Shown: positions 1 to 8,571, counted from the stretch's first letter. The stretch: DNA of 64,000 nucleotides from a bacterium MS4 (GCA_000752215.1 CCFG01000011.1:140111-204110); one strand, 5' to 3'. The notes: generated from the letters alone by a model not told the origin. Program-made: numbers and translations.

Positions 1-684
1 GGCAAAACGATTGTGGCGACGGTATTCGTGTCGGTTTCCATTGACCTGGTCGGGAAAATCGTGCCTGCTTATACCGGCGAAAAGATGCTGGCTGCCATTT
101 TTGGCGGAATCATAGAAGGAATCGGGCTTTCTCTCGTATTCATGCGCGGGGGAACCACGGGCGGCACCGACCTTGTAGCCCGTCTGCTCGGCAGAAGGCT
201 ACGCAATTTGTCCATGGGGAAGCTGATGCTCTGTGTGGATATGATGATTGTCGTCGCCTCCGCCTTTGTGTACGGCAATATTGAAAGCGCGCTTTACGCC
301 ACGATTACGATTTTTGTTTCCACCCGCCTGATCGACGCGCTTCTCTACGGTACCGACACCGGGACCGGGAAGCTGCTGTTTATCATGTCTGTGAAAAACG
401 ACGAAATTGCGCAGGATATTTTGACCGATATGGACCGCGGGGTCACCGTGCTGAAATCGCGAGGCGCGTACAGCGGACGTGAAGGGGAAGTTTTGCTGTG
501 TGCTGTCCGCCGTTACGAGGTCGTCAAGGTGAAGGACATTGTCCGCTCACACGACCACGACGCGTTTATGATTATCGGCGATGCGGGAGAAATTTCCGGT
601 GAGGGCTTCCGTCAGGTCAAAGCGGAAGATAAGACGCTGAAAGAACTGATTGCGCACGTCAATGCAAAGAAAAATGAAAAATGA
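1..684 (+). CDS. YitT family membrane protein, 5' end cut by the window
   Basis: The reading frame is open from base 1, so the true start lies upstream; 227 codons are visible. The N-terminal half is hydrophobic with several membrane segments and contains the Gly/Thr-rich RGGTTGGTDL stretch typical of the YitT (DUF161) family. The C-terminal ~80 residues form the soluble DUF2179 domain that follows it, with a GVTVL-x-GAYSG motif. The family is an integral membrane protein of unknown transport or sensing role. A 10-bp inverted repeat lies directly after the stop codon. Family call is firm; function is unknown. Confidence 0.85.
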   Translation, partial: GKTIVATVFVSVSIDLVGKIVPAYTGEKMLAAIFGGIIEGIGLSLVFMRGGTTGGTDLVARLLGRRLRNLSMGKLMLCVDMMIVVASAFVYGNIESALYATITIFVSTRLIDALLYGTDTGTGKLLFIMSVKNDEIAQDILTDMDRGVTVLKSRGAYSGREGEVLLCAVRRYEVVKVKDIVRSHDHDAFMIIGDAGEISGEGFRQVKAEDKTLKELIAHVNAKKNEK

Positions 685-726
685 AGAACAGGCGGTCTTG
701 TATTTCCATACAGAATCGCCTGTTCT
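685..726 (+). terminator. Possible terminator hairpin after YitT gene
   Basis: A perfect 10-bp stem (AGAACAGGCG paired with CGCCTGTTCT) around a 22-nt loop begins at the stop codon of the YitT gene. There is no U-run after it, so this is a weak intrinsic terminator or an mRNA-end hairpin. Confidence 0.4.
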
Positions 727-764
727 CGCATTGGTGAATCAATCTTTGGCTTGCCGCTTTTCCG

Positions 765-956
765 TTATTTGCAGTTATCGGAAGATTTGTTTGTAGCCTG
801 TGTTGCATTGTTGGAAGTTTTGTTGCTGTAATGATTGTTGTTGCTGGTGTTCGTGCTGTTGTTTGACGCACGATTCGTACTGTTGGAAGCACGGTTTGTG
901 CTCTCATTTGTACTGTTGTTGGAAGCGCGGTTCGTTTTTGAAGTCTGATTATCCAA
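765..956 (-). CDS. Small Asn/Ser/Thr-rich protein, unknown function
   Basis: A 63-codon frame starts with TTG and is preceded, at 8-nt spacing, by AAGGGGGTGA, one base from a perfect anti-16S match. The product is almost entirely Asn, Ser and Thr, built on imperfect repeats of the type NRASNNSTN, with a Cys-Lys end. It has no hydrophobic segment or signal peptide. I do not recognise the family. Composition of this kind can occur in small spore-coat or cell-surface proteins, but that is only a thought. It is divergent from the methyltransferase gene at 1031. The opposite strand of the same bases gives an implausible Cys/Trp-rich peptide, which favours the minus strand as the coding one. Confidence 0.5.
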   Translation of the reverse strand: MDNQTSKTNRASNNSTNESTNRASNSTNRASNNSTNTSNNNHYSNKTSNNATQATNKSSDNCK

Positions 957-1030
957 AATTTTCACCCCCTTCACCCGTATTATTAGTATCTTTACGCGAA
1001 TTATACAGATCAATTCAGGAGTTGACGGAT

Positions 1031-2362
1031 TTGATTGAGCTGCCGCAGAGCTTTAAAAATAAAATGGAATCCATGCTGGGCGGGGAATATCCGGCGTTTT
1101 TAAACGACTATCAGAAACCGTATTACCGGGGTATCCGACTGAATACGCTGAAATGCGACGAAAGAACGCTCAAGGCCTCTCTGCCGTTTTCTTTGGAGCC
1201 GACGCCTTTTTCGCCGGTTTCCTATTACATTCCGCAGGATGCGCAAAAGGTCGGCTCCCTGCCCATGCACCATGCAGGCGCTTTTTACTCGCAGGAGCCT
1301 TCCGCGGCCAGCGCGGTAACCGCGCTGAACGCCGTGCCCGGGGACAGGGTGCTGGATCTGTGCGCTGCTCCCGGCGGAAAATCGACGCAGATTGCCGCTC
1401 TTTTACAGGGAAGCGGGCTGCTCTGGTCCAATGAAATCGTCAGGAGCAGGGCAAATGTGCTGCTTTCCAATCTGGAACGGATGGGTGTCAGGAACGCTGT
1501 GGTTTCTTCCTGCCATCCGGAGGCGCTCTGCAGCGGGCTTGCCGGATATTTCGACAAGGTGCTGGTGGACGCCCCCTGTTCGGGTGAAGGGATGTTCCGG
1601 CGCGACGAACAGGCGCTGCAGGACTGGAGCCAGGAACATGTGGAAGCCTGTGCCGTCCGTCAGCTCGCCATTCTGCGCAGTGCCGCCCATGCCTTAAAGG
1701 AAAACGGCGTGCTGGTCTATTCCACCTGTACGTTTTCTCCGGAAGAGAATGAAGGAGTCGTTTCCGCGTTTTTGAAGGAAAGAGTCGACTTTGCCCTGAT
1801 CGATTGCGGGGAACCGTTCGGCCGTCCCGCTTTTCTCCCTCAGGCGCGCCGGGTTTTTCCCATGGACGGGGGTGAGGGGCATTTTGTCGCTGTGATGCGC
1901 CGGGTTTCCGGCAACAGCGCTTATCCGGCTCCCTATTCACCGAAGAAGCCCTCCATGATGGAAATGGCGGAGGATTTATACGGACAGGTTTTTAAGACGG
2001 AGCTGTCCTCCCCGGTAGAGCAGATAGGGGACTCCTTCCTGATCCTTCCGCGGGAGCTTCCTTATTTGAAAGGGCTTGGGGTGATCCGTGCGGGCGTACT
2101 GCTTGGGGAAGCAAGGAAAAACCGCATGGAACCGGCTCACGCGCTGTTCATGTCCGCTAAGCCGCAGGAGCTCAATTCGGTCGTCGACCTGCCGCACGAT
2201 TCGGAACAGATCGCCGCTTTTTTGCGCGGGGAAGAAACGGAGGCGGATCCGCGCTGTCACGGCTTTACCGGCGTTGCGGTTGACGGCGTTCTCACGGGCT
2301 TCGGAAAATGCTCCGGCGGCCGCCTGAAAAACCGGTATCCCAAAGGGCTGCGCAATCATTGA
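1031..2362 (+). CDS. RsmB/RsmF-type 16S rRNA (cytosine-C5) methyltransferase
   Basis: SAM-dependent m5C methyltransferase of the NOL1/NOP2/Sun family, 443 residues from the chosen start. Visible motifs: the SAM-binding LCAAPGGKSTQ loop near residues 107-117, the DAPCSGEGMF motif near 178-188 and the catalytic-cysteine motif YSTCTFSPEENE near 229. A C-terminal extension resembles the RsmF PUA-like region. The TTG at 1031 was chosen because AGGAG ends 9 nt upstream and it gives the usual family N-terminus (IELPQSFKNKM). The open frame extends back to 800, but that part is Cys-rich nonsense opposite the Asn-rich ORF. Specific rRNA target is inferred, not shown. Confidence 0.88.
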   Translation: MIELPQSFKNKMESMLGGEYPAFLNDYQKPYYRGIRLNTLKCDERTLKASLPFSLEPTPFSPVSYYIPQDAQKVGSLPMHHAGAFYSQEPSAASAVTALNAVPGDRVLDLCAAPGGKSTQIAALLQGSGLLWSNEIVRSRANVLLSNLERMGVRNAVVSSCHPEALCSGLAGYFDKVLVDAPCSGEGMFRRDEQALQDWSQEHVEACAVRQLAILRSAAHALKENGVLVYSTCTFSPEENEGVVSAFLKERVDFALIDCGEPFGRPAFLPQARRVFPMDGGEGHFVAVMRRVSGNSAYPAPYSPKKPSMMEMAEDLYGQVFKTELSSPVEQIGDSFLILPRELPYLKGLGVIRAGVLLGEARKNRMEPAHALFMSAKPQELNSVVDLPHDSEQIAAFLRGEETEADPRCHGFTGVAVDGVLTGFGKCSGGRLKNRYPKGLRNH

Positions 2363-2411
2363 TGCTTTCTTCCTGAAGGACATATTTCAAAACACTTTAA
2401 GATGCTAAAGC

Positions 2412-2440
2412 TTGAAATTACCCGAAAAGGATGCTATAAT
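2412..2440 (+). promoter_or_regulatory. Sigma-A promoter of ilvE
   Basis: TTGAAA at 2412-2417 and TATAAT at 2435-2440, separated by 17 nt, 33 nt upstream of the ilvE start codon. A GAAAGAGGG ribosome site follows. Confidence 0.75.
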
Positions 2441-2473
2441 AATCGGTAATTAATTTGAAAGAGGGCATTTGAA

Positions 2474-3544
2474 ATGCAGGAAATCAGAGTTGAACTGACT
2501 GAACATCCACAATTGAAACCAACCGATTCAAGTAAACTCGGATTCGGTACGATCTTTACAGATCATATGTTCATTATGAACTATGATGAGGGAGAGGGCT
2601 GGCACGACGCCAGAATTGTCCCGTTTGGACCGATTGAACTATCGCCGGCGGCGATGTGCCTGCATTACGGCCAGTCTGTTTTTGAGGGAATGAAAGCTTA
2701 TCGTGCGGTTGACGGCAGAATCCTGCTTTTCAGACCGGACAAGAATATGGCCCGTCTCAATTCTTCCAATGATCGTCTTTGTATTCCGCTGATCGATGAA
2801 GCGTTCAGCCAGAAAGCGATCGAGAAGCTGGTGTCCATTGAAAAGGATTGGATTCCGTCCGAGGAGGGAACTTCCCTTTACATCCGTCCGTTTATCATCG
2901 GAATCGATCCCCATGTGGGAGTACATCCGGCACAGCATCTGCTTTTCATTGTTCTTTGTTCGCCCGTTGGGGCCTATTATCCGGAAGGACTGGATCCGGT
3001 GAAAATTTATGTGGAAACCAATTATGTGCGTGCCGTTAAAGGCGGGATGGGCTATACCAAAACGGCCGGAAATTATGCGGCTTCCTTAAAAGCACAGGAT
3101 GAAGCGGAAAAACAGAATTACACCCAGGTCCTTTGGCTGGACGGCGTGGAGCGCAAATATATTGAAGAAGTCGGCACCATGAATGTGTTTTTTGTCATTG
3201 GGGATGAAATCGTAACTCCTGAACTGCAGGGCTCCATCCTTCCGGGAATCACCCGCATGTCCTCTATTGAACTGCTCAAATCATGGGATATGAAGGTCGT
3301 CGAGCGAAAATTGTCTATTGATGAGCTTGCGCAGGCCGCGGAAAACGGTCAGCTGAAGGAAGCGTTCGGCACAGGCACCGCCGCCGTCATTTCCCCGATC
3401 GGCCATCTGAAATGGGGCGACGATGTGATGAACATTAACAACGGGGAAATCGGGCCGATTTCCCAGCGTCTGTACGATACCCTGACGGGAATCCAATGGG
3501 GAAAGATCAAGGACGAATTCGGCTGGACTGTTGAAGTAAAATAA
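2474..3544 (+). CDS. ilvE: Branched-chain amino acid aminotransferase
   Basis: PLP-dependent fold type IV enzyme that transfers the amino group between glutamate and the 2-oxo acids of Leu, Ile and Val. The 356-residue length and sequence (GFG at the N-terminus, LHYGQSVFEGMKAYR near residue 60) match the class II, eukaryote-like BCAT group. The PLP lysine is Lys196 in GYTKTAGNYA; the phosphate-binding FGTGTAAVISP segment is near residue 298. It has its own promoter and is followed by a rho-independent terminator, so it looks monocistronic. No T-box or leader peptide is visible in the short upstream region. Confidence 0.95.
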   Translation: MQEIRVELTEHPQLKPTDSSKLGFGTIFTDHMFIMNYDEGEGWHDARIVPFGPIELSPAAMCLHYGQSVFEGMKAYRAVDGRILLFRPDKNMARLNSSNDRLCIPLIDEAFSQKAIEKLVSIEKDWIPSEEGTSLYIRPFIIGIDPHVGVHPAQHLLFIVLCSPVGAYYPEGLDPVKIYVETNYVRAVKGGMGYTKTAGNYAASLKAQDEAEKQNYTQVLWLDGVERKYIEEVGTMNVFFVIGDEIVTPELQGSILPGITRMSSIELLKSWDMKVVERKLSIDELAQAAENGQLKEAFGTGTAAVISPIGHLKWGDDVMNINNGEIGPISQRLYDTLTGIQWGKIKDEFGWTVEVK

Positions 3545-3564
3545 CGATTTCGAATGAATCTGTC

Positions 3565-3596
3565 AGGCGGCGTTGGTTGCGCCGCCTTTTCCTTTT
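3565..3596 (+). terminator. Terminator after ilvE
   Basis: Perfect 8-bp GC stem (AGGCGGCG with CGCCGCCT), 7-nt loop, followed by a U-rich tail. It overlaps the leader of the next gene, whose AGGAGG ribosome site lies just after the tail. Confidence 0.8.
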
Positions 3597-3607
3597 CAGG
3601 AGGACTT

Positions 3608-4501
3608 ATGCGCGAGCTTTCTTTTTCAGTGCCAAAAGAATACGACGGAATCAGGCTGAAAAGCTTTCTGCGTTCGTACTGCGGAATCTCCGCCCGGCTG
3701 ATGATCCGTCTGAAACACGAACCCATGGGCATTGCGAGAAACGGCCAGCACGCCATTGTGACGGAAGTGCTGAAAGCGGGGGATACGGTATGCATCCGGA
3801 TTCCGGACGACACGAAGCTGCACGAACCGCTCAGCGTCCCCCTTGCGGTCGTCTATGAGGACAGCGATCTTCTGATTGTCGATAAGCCTTCCTGTATGCC
3901 GATGTATCCCACACCCGGCCACGACTGCGACAGCCTTGCAAACGCGGCGGCGGCGTATTTCCTTTCCAAAGGGGAGCGGTTTTCTTTCCGTCCCGTATAC
4001 CGGTTGGATAAAGATACAACCGGGCTGGTCGTTCTGGCGAAAAATTCTTACTGCGCGGCTCAGCTTGCCGCAAAAATCGAAAAGGAATATGTTGCCGTGT
4101 GTGAGGGAACTCTTATGGGCGAGGGAACGATCGATCAACCGATCGGGCTGAAAGAGGGCCACAGCATTCAGCGTGTGGTCACGGAAAAAGGGGAGAGGGC
4201 GGTCACGCATTGGAAGGCGCTGAGAAGCGGCGGCGGATGCACTCTGGTCTCCTTCCGGATGGGGACGGGCAGAACCCATCAGATTCGCGTGCATATGGCC
4301 CATATCGGTCATCCCCTCGCGGGGGACGATTTTTACGGAGGCGGCCTGCGGTTCCTTTCAAGACAGGCACTCCATTGCATGAATATTCATTTTATTCATC
4401 CGGTCACACAAAGGGAAATCGAGCTCTCCTGCGCGCTTCCCAACGATATCCAATCGCTTCTTACGGTATGCGGTATGGAAGAATACACAAAAACAGAGTA
4501 A
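3608..4501 (+). CDS. RluA family 23S rRNA/tRNA pseudouridine synthase
   Basis: 297 residues. Converts a uridine in structured RNA to pseudouridine. The catalytic motif YRLDKDTTGLVVLAKN contains the essential Asp, followed by GRTHQIRVHMAHIGHPLAGD of the RluA group. An N-terminal ~60 residues probably form a short S4-like domain. The start at 3608 was preferred to upstream frames because AGGAGG sits immediately upstream at 3599-3604 and the product then begins with the usual RELSFSVP. Which of RluA/RluC/RluD it matches functionally cannot be decided here. Confidence 0.88.
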   Translation: MRELSFSVPKEYDGIRLKSFLRSYCGISARLMIRLKHEPMGIARNGQHAIVTEVLKAGDTVCIRIPDDTKLHEPLSVPLAVVYEDSDLLIVDKPSCMPMYPTPGHDCDSLANAAAAYFLSKGERFSFRPVYRLDKDTTGLVVLAKNSYCAAQLAAKIEKEYVAVCEGTLMGEGTIDQPIGLKEGHSIQRVVTEKGERAVTHWKALRSGGGCTLVSFRMGTGRTHQIRVHMAHIGHPLAGDDFYGGGLRFLSRQALHCMNIHFIHPVTQREIELSCALPNDIQSLLTVCGMEEYTKTE

Positions 4502-4557
4502 AAATGCAGTGCAAATGCATACAAATCCGTTAAAATGAATTTTTATTTATATTATGC

Positions 4558-4586
4558 TTGATTTTTGCATATTTATGCGCTATAAT
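4558..4586 (+). promoter_or_regulatory. Sigma-A promoter of the amino acid ABC operon
   Basis: TTGATT at 4558-4563 and TATAAT at 4581-4586 with a 17-nt spacer. The transcript would carry a leader of about 55 nt containing a tandem AACAAATCC repeat before the GGAGGG ribosome site. Confidence 0.75.
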
Positions 4587-4648
4587 ACAAACCATACTAA
4601 ACAAACAAATCCAACAAATCCAACTTCATTTTACGGAGGGTTAACAAG

Positions 4649-5491
4649 ATGAAAAAGTTTTCTAAAATAGCGGCGTTTTTACTCGTTGCCGCCATGATGC
4701 TTTCTTCGGCGGGCTGTGCCCAATCGGGAACCACGGCGTCCGCGACAGGCAGCCAGGCCGCCTCTTCGGCCGGCGGGCAAACCAGTGTGGATAAGGTTAA
4801 GGCGGACGGAGCTGTCACCATGTCTACCAACGCGGAATTTGAACCGTTCGAGTACAAGGATGGGGATAAGATCGTTGGAATCGACATTGATATTTCCAAT
4901 AAAATTGCGGAGAAGCTCGGCGTTCAGCTGAAAATCAACGACATTGCTTTTGATACTCTTACCACGGAGCTTGGTTCCGGAAAGACCAACTTCGTAGCCG
5001 CCGGTATGACCGCAAATGAGGACAGAAAGAAAAATGTCGATTTTTCCGACACCTATTTCGACGCTTCCCAGGCGATCATCGTGTCAAAGGACAGCGCGAT
5101 CAAATCCCGTACGGACCTGAACGGCAAGAAGGTCGGCGTGCAGCAGGGAACGACCGGGGACACCTATTGCACCAATGAAGACGGAAAGAACGACATCAAG
5201 GTCGGCTCCACCGAGCGCTATGCCAAGGGTGTGGACGCCATTACCGATCTGATCAACGGCAAAATCGACGCGGTCGTCATCGACGATTTCCCGGCCAAGA
5301 AATTTGTGGAGAAAAATTCCGATAAACTGGTTAAGCTGGATGAGGCTCTGACTACCGAACAGTATGCCATTGCGGTGCCGAAGGGCGATAAAGCGATGCT
5401 GGATACCGTCAACAGTGTTCTGGGCGAATTAAAATCGAGCGGTGAGCTTGACAAAATTATTGAGAAGTACAAAGAGGCTCTGGGCGCCTGA
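4649..5491 (+). CDS. Amino acid ABC transporter, substrate-binding lipoprotein
   Basis: 280 residues. Signal peptide ends in the lipobox SSAGC with lipidated Cys23, then a Ser/Ala/Gly-rich linker, then a family 3 periplasmic-binding domain (MSTNAEFEPFEYKDG near residue 56; GIDIDI; NGKKVGVQQGTTGD). This is the solute receptor for a polar amino acid uptake system (His/Gln/Cys type; ligand not decidable). It is first in a three-gene operon with the permease at 5570 and ATPase at 6294. A bulged hairpin with a U tail after its stop probably keeps receptor mRNA in excess over the membrane parts. Confidence 0.93.
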   Translation: MKKFSKIAAFLLVAAMMLSSAGCAQSGTTASATGSQAASSAGGQTSVDKVKADGAVTMSTNAEFEPFEYKDGDKIVGIDIDISNKIAEKLGVQLKINDIAFDTLTTELGSGKTNFVAAGMTANEDRKKNVDFSDTYFDASQAIIVSKDSAIKSRTDLNGKKVGVQQGTTGDTYCTNEDGKNDIKVGSTERYAKGVDAITDLINGKIDAVVIDDFPAKKFVEKNSDKLVKLDEALTTEQYAIAVPKGDKAMLDTVNSVLGELKSSGELDKIIEKYKEALGA

Positions 5492-5512
5492 TTTCCCACT
5501 TATCAACAGAAT

Positions 5513-5549
5513 GCAGGGCGAGCGGAAAAATCTGCTCCCCTGCTTTTCT
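5513..5549 (+). terminator. Intra-operon attenuator between receptor and permease genes
   Basis: About 10-bp GC-rich stem (GCAGGG-C-GAGC with GCTCCCCTGC, one bulged C), then TTTTCTC. It lies between the receptor stop codon and the permease ribosome site inside one operon, a common way of setting high receptor-to-permease stoichiometry. Confidence 0.6.
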
Positions 5550-5569
5550 CAGTTTAAAAACGGGGGTAA

Positions 5570-6307
5570 ATGATGGATATACTGACGGCGGCCCTGCCGC
5601 TCTCTTATTTTTCGGAATTTCCGCAGAAATTCTATGATGCGTTTATTCTGAAAAACAGATATACAAACATATTGTTCGGTCTGGGAAACACTCTTATGAT
5701 TACCTTTTTTGCGGTCATCATCGGGATTATCCTGGGGACTGTCGTCGCTCTTGTCAAGGTGACGCACAATAATGACAAATCGAAGCTGAAATTCCTCAAC
5801 GCAGTGTGCAGTGTATACCTGACGGTGATACGCGGTACGCCGGTCGTTGTCCAGCTGATGATTATGTGGTACATCGTCTTTCAGCCGCCTGTGAATCTGG
5901 ACCGGGTCGTTGCGGCGATCTTTGCGTTCGGCATCAATTCCGGCGCCTACGTTGCGGAAGTCATCCGGAGCGGTATCCAGTCCGTGGACAAAGGGCAGGT
6001 CGAGGCCGGGCGTTCCCTCGGACTGAACCAGCGCGATACCATGGTGAAGATCGTATTTCCTCAGGCTCTGAAAAACGTTCTGCCGGCAATCGGCAATGAA
6101 TTTATCGCTCTCTTAAAGGAAACCTCCGTCGCGGGCTACATCGCGATACAGGACCTGACCAAGGGCGGCGACATCATCAGAAGCATCACCTATGATCCGT
6201 ACACCTCCCTTCTGGCTGTTGCGGGCATTTATCTGCTGATCGTCATGGGCCTGACCGCCCTGCTCAGCAAGCTTGAAAGGAGGCTGCACAGAAGTGATAA
6301 CCGTTAA
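5570..6307 (+). CDS. Amino acid ABC transporter permease (HisMQ/GlnP type)
   Basis: 245 residues with about five membrane helices. The signature of the polar amino acid permease family is present: [11 protein letters not shown] near residue 87 and the EAA loop [22 protein letters not shown] near residues 145-166, which docks on the ATPase. An ATG doublet at 5570/5573 follows GGGGGT; either may be used. The 3' end overlaps the ATPase start by 14 nt, indicating translational coupling. Confidence 0.92.
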   Translation: MMDILTAALPLSYFSEFPQKFYDAFILKNRYTNILFGLGNTLMITFFAVIIGIILGTVVALVKVTHNNDKSKLKFLNAVCSVYLTVIRGTPVVVQLMIMWYIVFQPPVNLDRVVAAIFAFGINSGAYVAEVIRSGIQSVDKGQVEAGRSLGLNQRDTMVKIVFPQALKNVLPAIGNEFIALLKETSVAGYIAIQDLTKGGDIIRSITYDPYTSLLAVAGIYLLIVMGLTALLSKLERRLHRSDNR

Positions 6308-7028
6308 GAATCTGCACAAGACGTTCCAGACCCTGAACGGCGATCTGGATGTTCTGAAGGGCATTGACCAAAATATTGAAAAAGGCGAGAAGGTCGTAAT
6401 TGTCGGGCCTTCCGGTTCCGGGAAAAGCACGTTTCTGCGCTGTCTGAATCTGCTTGAGCAGCCAACCGGCGGCGAAGTCTGGTTTGAGGGCGTTCAGATC
6501 AATGTGCCGGAGTGCGATATCAACCAGCTCCGTCAGAAAATGGGGATGGTGTTCCAGCACTTCAATTTATTTCCGCATTTGACGGTGCTTCAGAACATTA
6601 CGCTTGCGCCGATCACTTTAAAGCTGAAAACACAAGAGCAGGCGGAGCAGCAGGCGAAGCAGCTGCTTGAGCGGATAGGCCTGGCGGACAAGGCGGAAGC
6701 ATACCCGCTTCAGCTGTCCGGCGGACAGAAGCAGCGGATTGCGATTGTGCGTGCGCTTGCCATGAACCCGGACGTCATGCTTTTTGACGAACCCACCAGC
6801 GCGCTCGACCCCGAAATGGTAGGAGAAGTCTTACAGGTGATGAAGGAGCTTGCCGCCGAAGGGATGACCATGGTAGTGGTGACGCATGAAATGGGATTTG
6901 CCCGTGAGGTTGCCAACCGGGTGCTCTTTATGGATGACGGCCAGGTTTTGGAAGAAGCTGTCCCGGATCAGTTCTTCGACCATCCGCAGAATCCGCGTCT
7001 GCAGGACTTTTTATCTAAAGTTCTTTAA
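6294..7028 (+). CDS. Amino acid ABC transporter ATP-binding protein (GlnQ type)
   Basis: 244 residues. Walker [11 protein letters not shown]-loop [11 protein letters not shown], signature LSGGQKQR, Walker [15 protein letters not shown] and switch His in VVTHEMG are all present. GTG at 6294 was chosen because AGGAGG lies 10 nt upstream and the product then begins [11 protein letters not shown], as usual in the family; the frame is open further upstream. Powers the importer formed with the two preceding genes. Confidence 0.93.
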   Translation: MITVKNLHKTFQTLNGDLDVLKGIDQNIEKGEKVVIVGPSGSGKSTFLRCLNLLEQPTGGEVWFEGVQINVPECDINQLRQKMGMVFQHFNLFPHLTVLQNITLAPITLKLKTQEQAEQQAKQLLERIGLADKAEAYPLQLSGGQKQRIAIVRALAMNPDVMLFDEPTSALDPEMVGEVLQVMKELAAEGMTMVVVTHEMGFAREVANRVLFMDDGQVLEEAVPDQFFDHPQNPRLQDFLSKVL

Positions 7029-7047
7029 AAAACAATACGAATATGAT

Positions 7048-7085
7048 AGAATAAGAGCGCAGCATATGCTGCGCTCTTATTCTTG
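7048..7085 (+). terminator. Terminator of the amino acid ABC operon
   Basis: A perfect 36-nt palindrome at 7048-7083 (18-bp arms centred on CAT/ATG) with TTATTCTTG on its 3' side. It ends just before the ribosome site of the next gene. Confidence 0.75.
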
Positions 7086-7104
7086 TGAAGGTGGTTCTTA
7101 AAAG

Positions 7105-7995
7105 ATGCCGGCTGCGATCACGCATTATCTTCATGCGCAAAGAGTTCTGGAACAGTTGCAACAGACACAGGCGAGCGATGAACGGAATCTGGACGCGTTC
7201 CTTTGGGGCGCTCAGGGTCCGGACTTTTTGTACTGCCACCGCTATCTGCCGTGGCAGAGGGGAGAGAGCCTGAAAGACTACGCCGGGAAGCTTCATCTGG
7301 AGAATCCTTCAAAAACGCTGGCGCTGATGCGGGAATATTATCTGCGGCAGCCGAATAAAGCAATGGCTTTATCGTATATCGACGGCTTCCTTTGCCATTA
7401 CTCCCTGGACCGGATTTGCCATCCCTTTATTCAGTCCGGGGCGAAGGCTCTTCTTGAACAGGAGCTGATGCAGGATGAAGAAATCCTGCACAATCAGATA
7501 GAATCCGCGCTCGATGTGATTTTGCTCCGGTATGAAAGAGCGGCGCTGCCGACGGAGTTTAACCTGAAGCGAACGGTTCCGAAAAATAAGAATGTCCAGC
7601 TGCACATTGCGGATCTGTACGCTTTTTTGCTTCACGGGTTATTTGGGGTTAAGGACGCGGGTGTTCCGCTGTATCAGGCGACCAACGACTGCCGCATGGT
7701 GTTCGGACTTTTAAACGACCGCACCACTCTGAAGCAGGCGTGGATAGAGCGAAGGGAAAGAAAGGGCAAACGGACCGTTTCCTGTCACTTCCGCGGGATC
7801 AGCGAAGGCGGCGGATGTGATTACGCCAATATCCTGCACAATGCATGGAGCTGGCCTGCGGACAGTGAAACCGTTCACACGGAAAGCTTTTTGGAGCTTT
7901 ATGAGCAGTCCGTTGAGGACAGTCTCCACCTGATCGGCGGTTTTCTGGAAACAGATGATTTTGAAAAATTGACGGATAACATTTTCTTTATATGA
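7105..7995 (+). CDS. Zinc-dependent phospholipase C-like protein
   Basis: 296 residues. The N-terminal AITHYLHAQRVLE and FLWGAQGPDFLYCHRYLP segments, then a His-rich HYSLDRICHPFI motif near residue 98, match the clostridial Zn_dep_PLPC (alpha-toxin-like) fold found in cytosolic proteins of unknown substrate. No signal peptide is seen, so a secreted toxin role is unlikely. AAGGTGGT precedes the ATG. The stop overlaps the first nucleotides of the luxS leader, so the two are probably co-transcribed. A second, shorter relative lies at 32502. Confidence 0.75.
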   Translation: MPAAITHYLHAQRVLEQLQQTQASDERNLDAFLWGAQGPDFLYCHRYLPWQRGESLKDYAGKLHLENPSKTLALMREYYLRQPNKAMALSYIDGFLCHYSLDRICHPFIQSGAKALLEQELMQDEEILHNQIESALDVILLRYERAALPTEFNLKRTVPKNKNVQLHIADLYAFLLHGLFGVKDAGVPLYQATNDCRMVFGLLNDRTTLKQAWIERRERKGKRTVSCHFRGISEGGGCDYANILHNAWSWPADSETVHTESFLELYEQSVEDSLHLIGGFLETDDFEKLTDNIFFI

Positions 7996-8009
7996 AGGAG
8001 ATTGATACA

Positions 8010-8468
8010 ATGGAAAGAATCGCAAGTTTTTGTGTTGACCATACCAGGCTGATGCCCGGTATTTACACTTCCCGTATCGACGGGGATATCGTAACCTATG
8101 ATATCAGGATGAGAAGGCCGAATATTCCGCCCTTTCTCCCGAATGCCGCCATGCATACCATTGAGCATCTGTTTGCGACCTTTGTACGCAACAGCAGGCA
8201 TAAGGACCATATTATTTATTTTGGACCAATGGGCTGCCGGACCGGTTTCTATTTTTTGACCAGAAATCTGAGCCACGCGGACGCTATTCAGCTGATGATA
8301 GAGGCCTTTGACTTTATCGCTGATTTTGAAGGGGATATCCCGGGAGCCGCGGCGGCGGAGTGTGGAAATTATCTGGAACACGACCTTGACGGCGCGAAAA
8401 AAGAGGCAAAAGCGTTCCTTCCGGTAATTATGGGGTGGACTGAGGAGAAGCTCCGTTATTTAGGCTGA
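8010..8468 (+). CDS. luxS: S-ribosylhomocysteine lyase
   Basis: 152 residues, the usual size. Cleaves S-ribosylhomocysteine to homocysteine and DPD, the precursor of AI-2, in the activated methyl cycle. Metal ligands His49 and His53 (HTIEH) and Cys118, and the catalytic cysteine Cys76 in GPMGCRTGFY, are present. An in-frame ATG exists at 7992, but the AAGGAG at 7995-8000 sits 9 nt before the ATG at 8010, which also gives the normal N-terminus. No SAH nucleosidase gene (pfs) is adjacent. Confidence 0.95.
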   Translation: MERIASFCVDHTRLMPGIYTSRIDGDIVTYDIRMRRPNIPPFLPNAAMHTIEHLFATFVRNSRHKDHIIYFGPMGCRTGFYFLTRNLSHADAIQLMIEAFDFIADFEGDIPGAAAAECGNYLEHDLDGAKKEAKAFLPVIMGWTEEKLRYLG

Positions 8469-8516
8469 ATTTTAAATGCCAAATTGTTGCATATTTGTTA
8501 ATTTGATTCCAACGGG

Positions 8517-8545
8517 TTGCAAAATAGGCAAATTTGTTATATGAT
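8517..8545 (+). promoter_or_regulatory. Promoter of the M23 peptidase gene
   Basis: TTGCAA at 8517-8522 and TATGAT at 8540-8545 with a 17-nt spacer. A WalR-box-like sequence begins about 10 nt downstream of the -10 element, over the expected transcription start. Confidence 0.6.
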
Positions 8546-8554
8546 TAAAAACGT

Positions 8555-8571
8555 ATTACAAACTTGTAACA
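8555..8571 (-). promoter_or_regulatory. Candidate WalR (YycF) box upstream of M23 peptidase gene
   Basis: Read on the minus strand this is TGTTAC-N5-TGTAAT, an exact match to the WalR consensus TGTWAH-N5-TGTWAH known from Bacillus and Staphylococcus cell-wall hydrolase genes. On the plus strand the core also reads as the 14-nt palindrome TTACAAACTTGTAA. Its place at +1 would fit repression better than activation. No walRK genes are in the window. The motif is short, so chance is possible. Confidence 0.4.

Noticed and set aside
800-1030. N-terminal extension of the rRNA methyltransferase back to 800
   Set aside because: Cys/Trp-rich and unlike the family; AGGAG with TTG at 1031 explains the start and the Asn-rich minus-strand ORF explains the openness.
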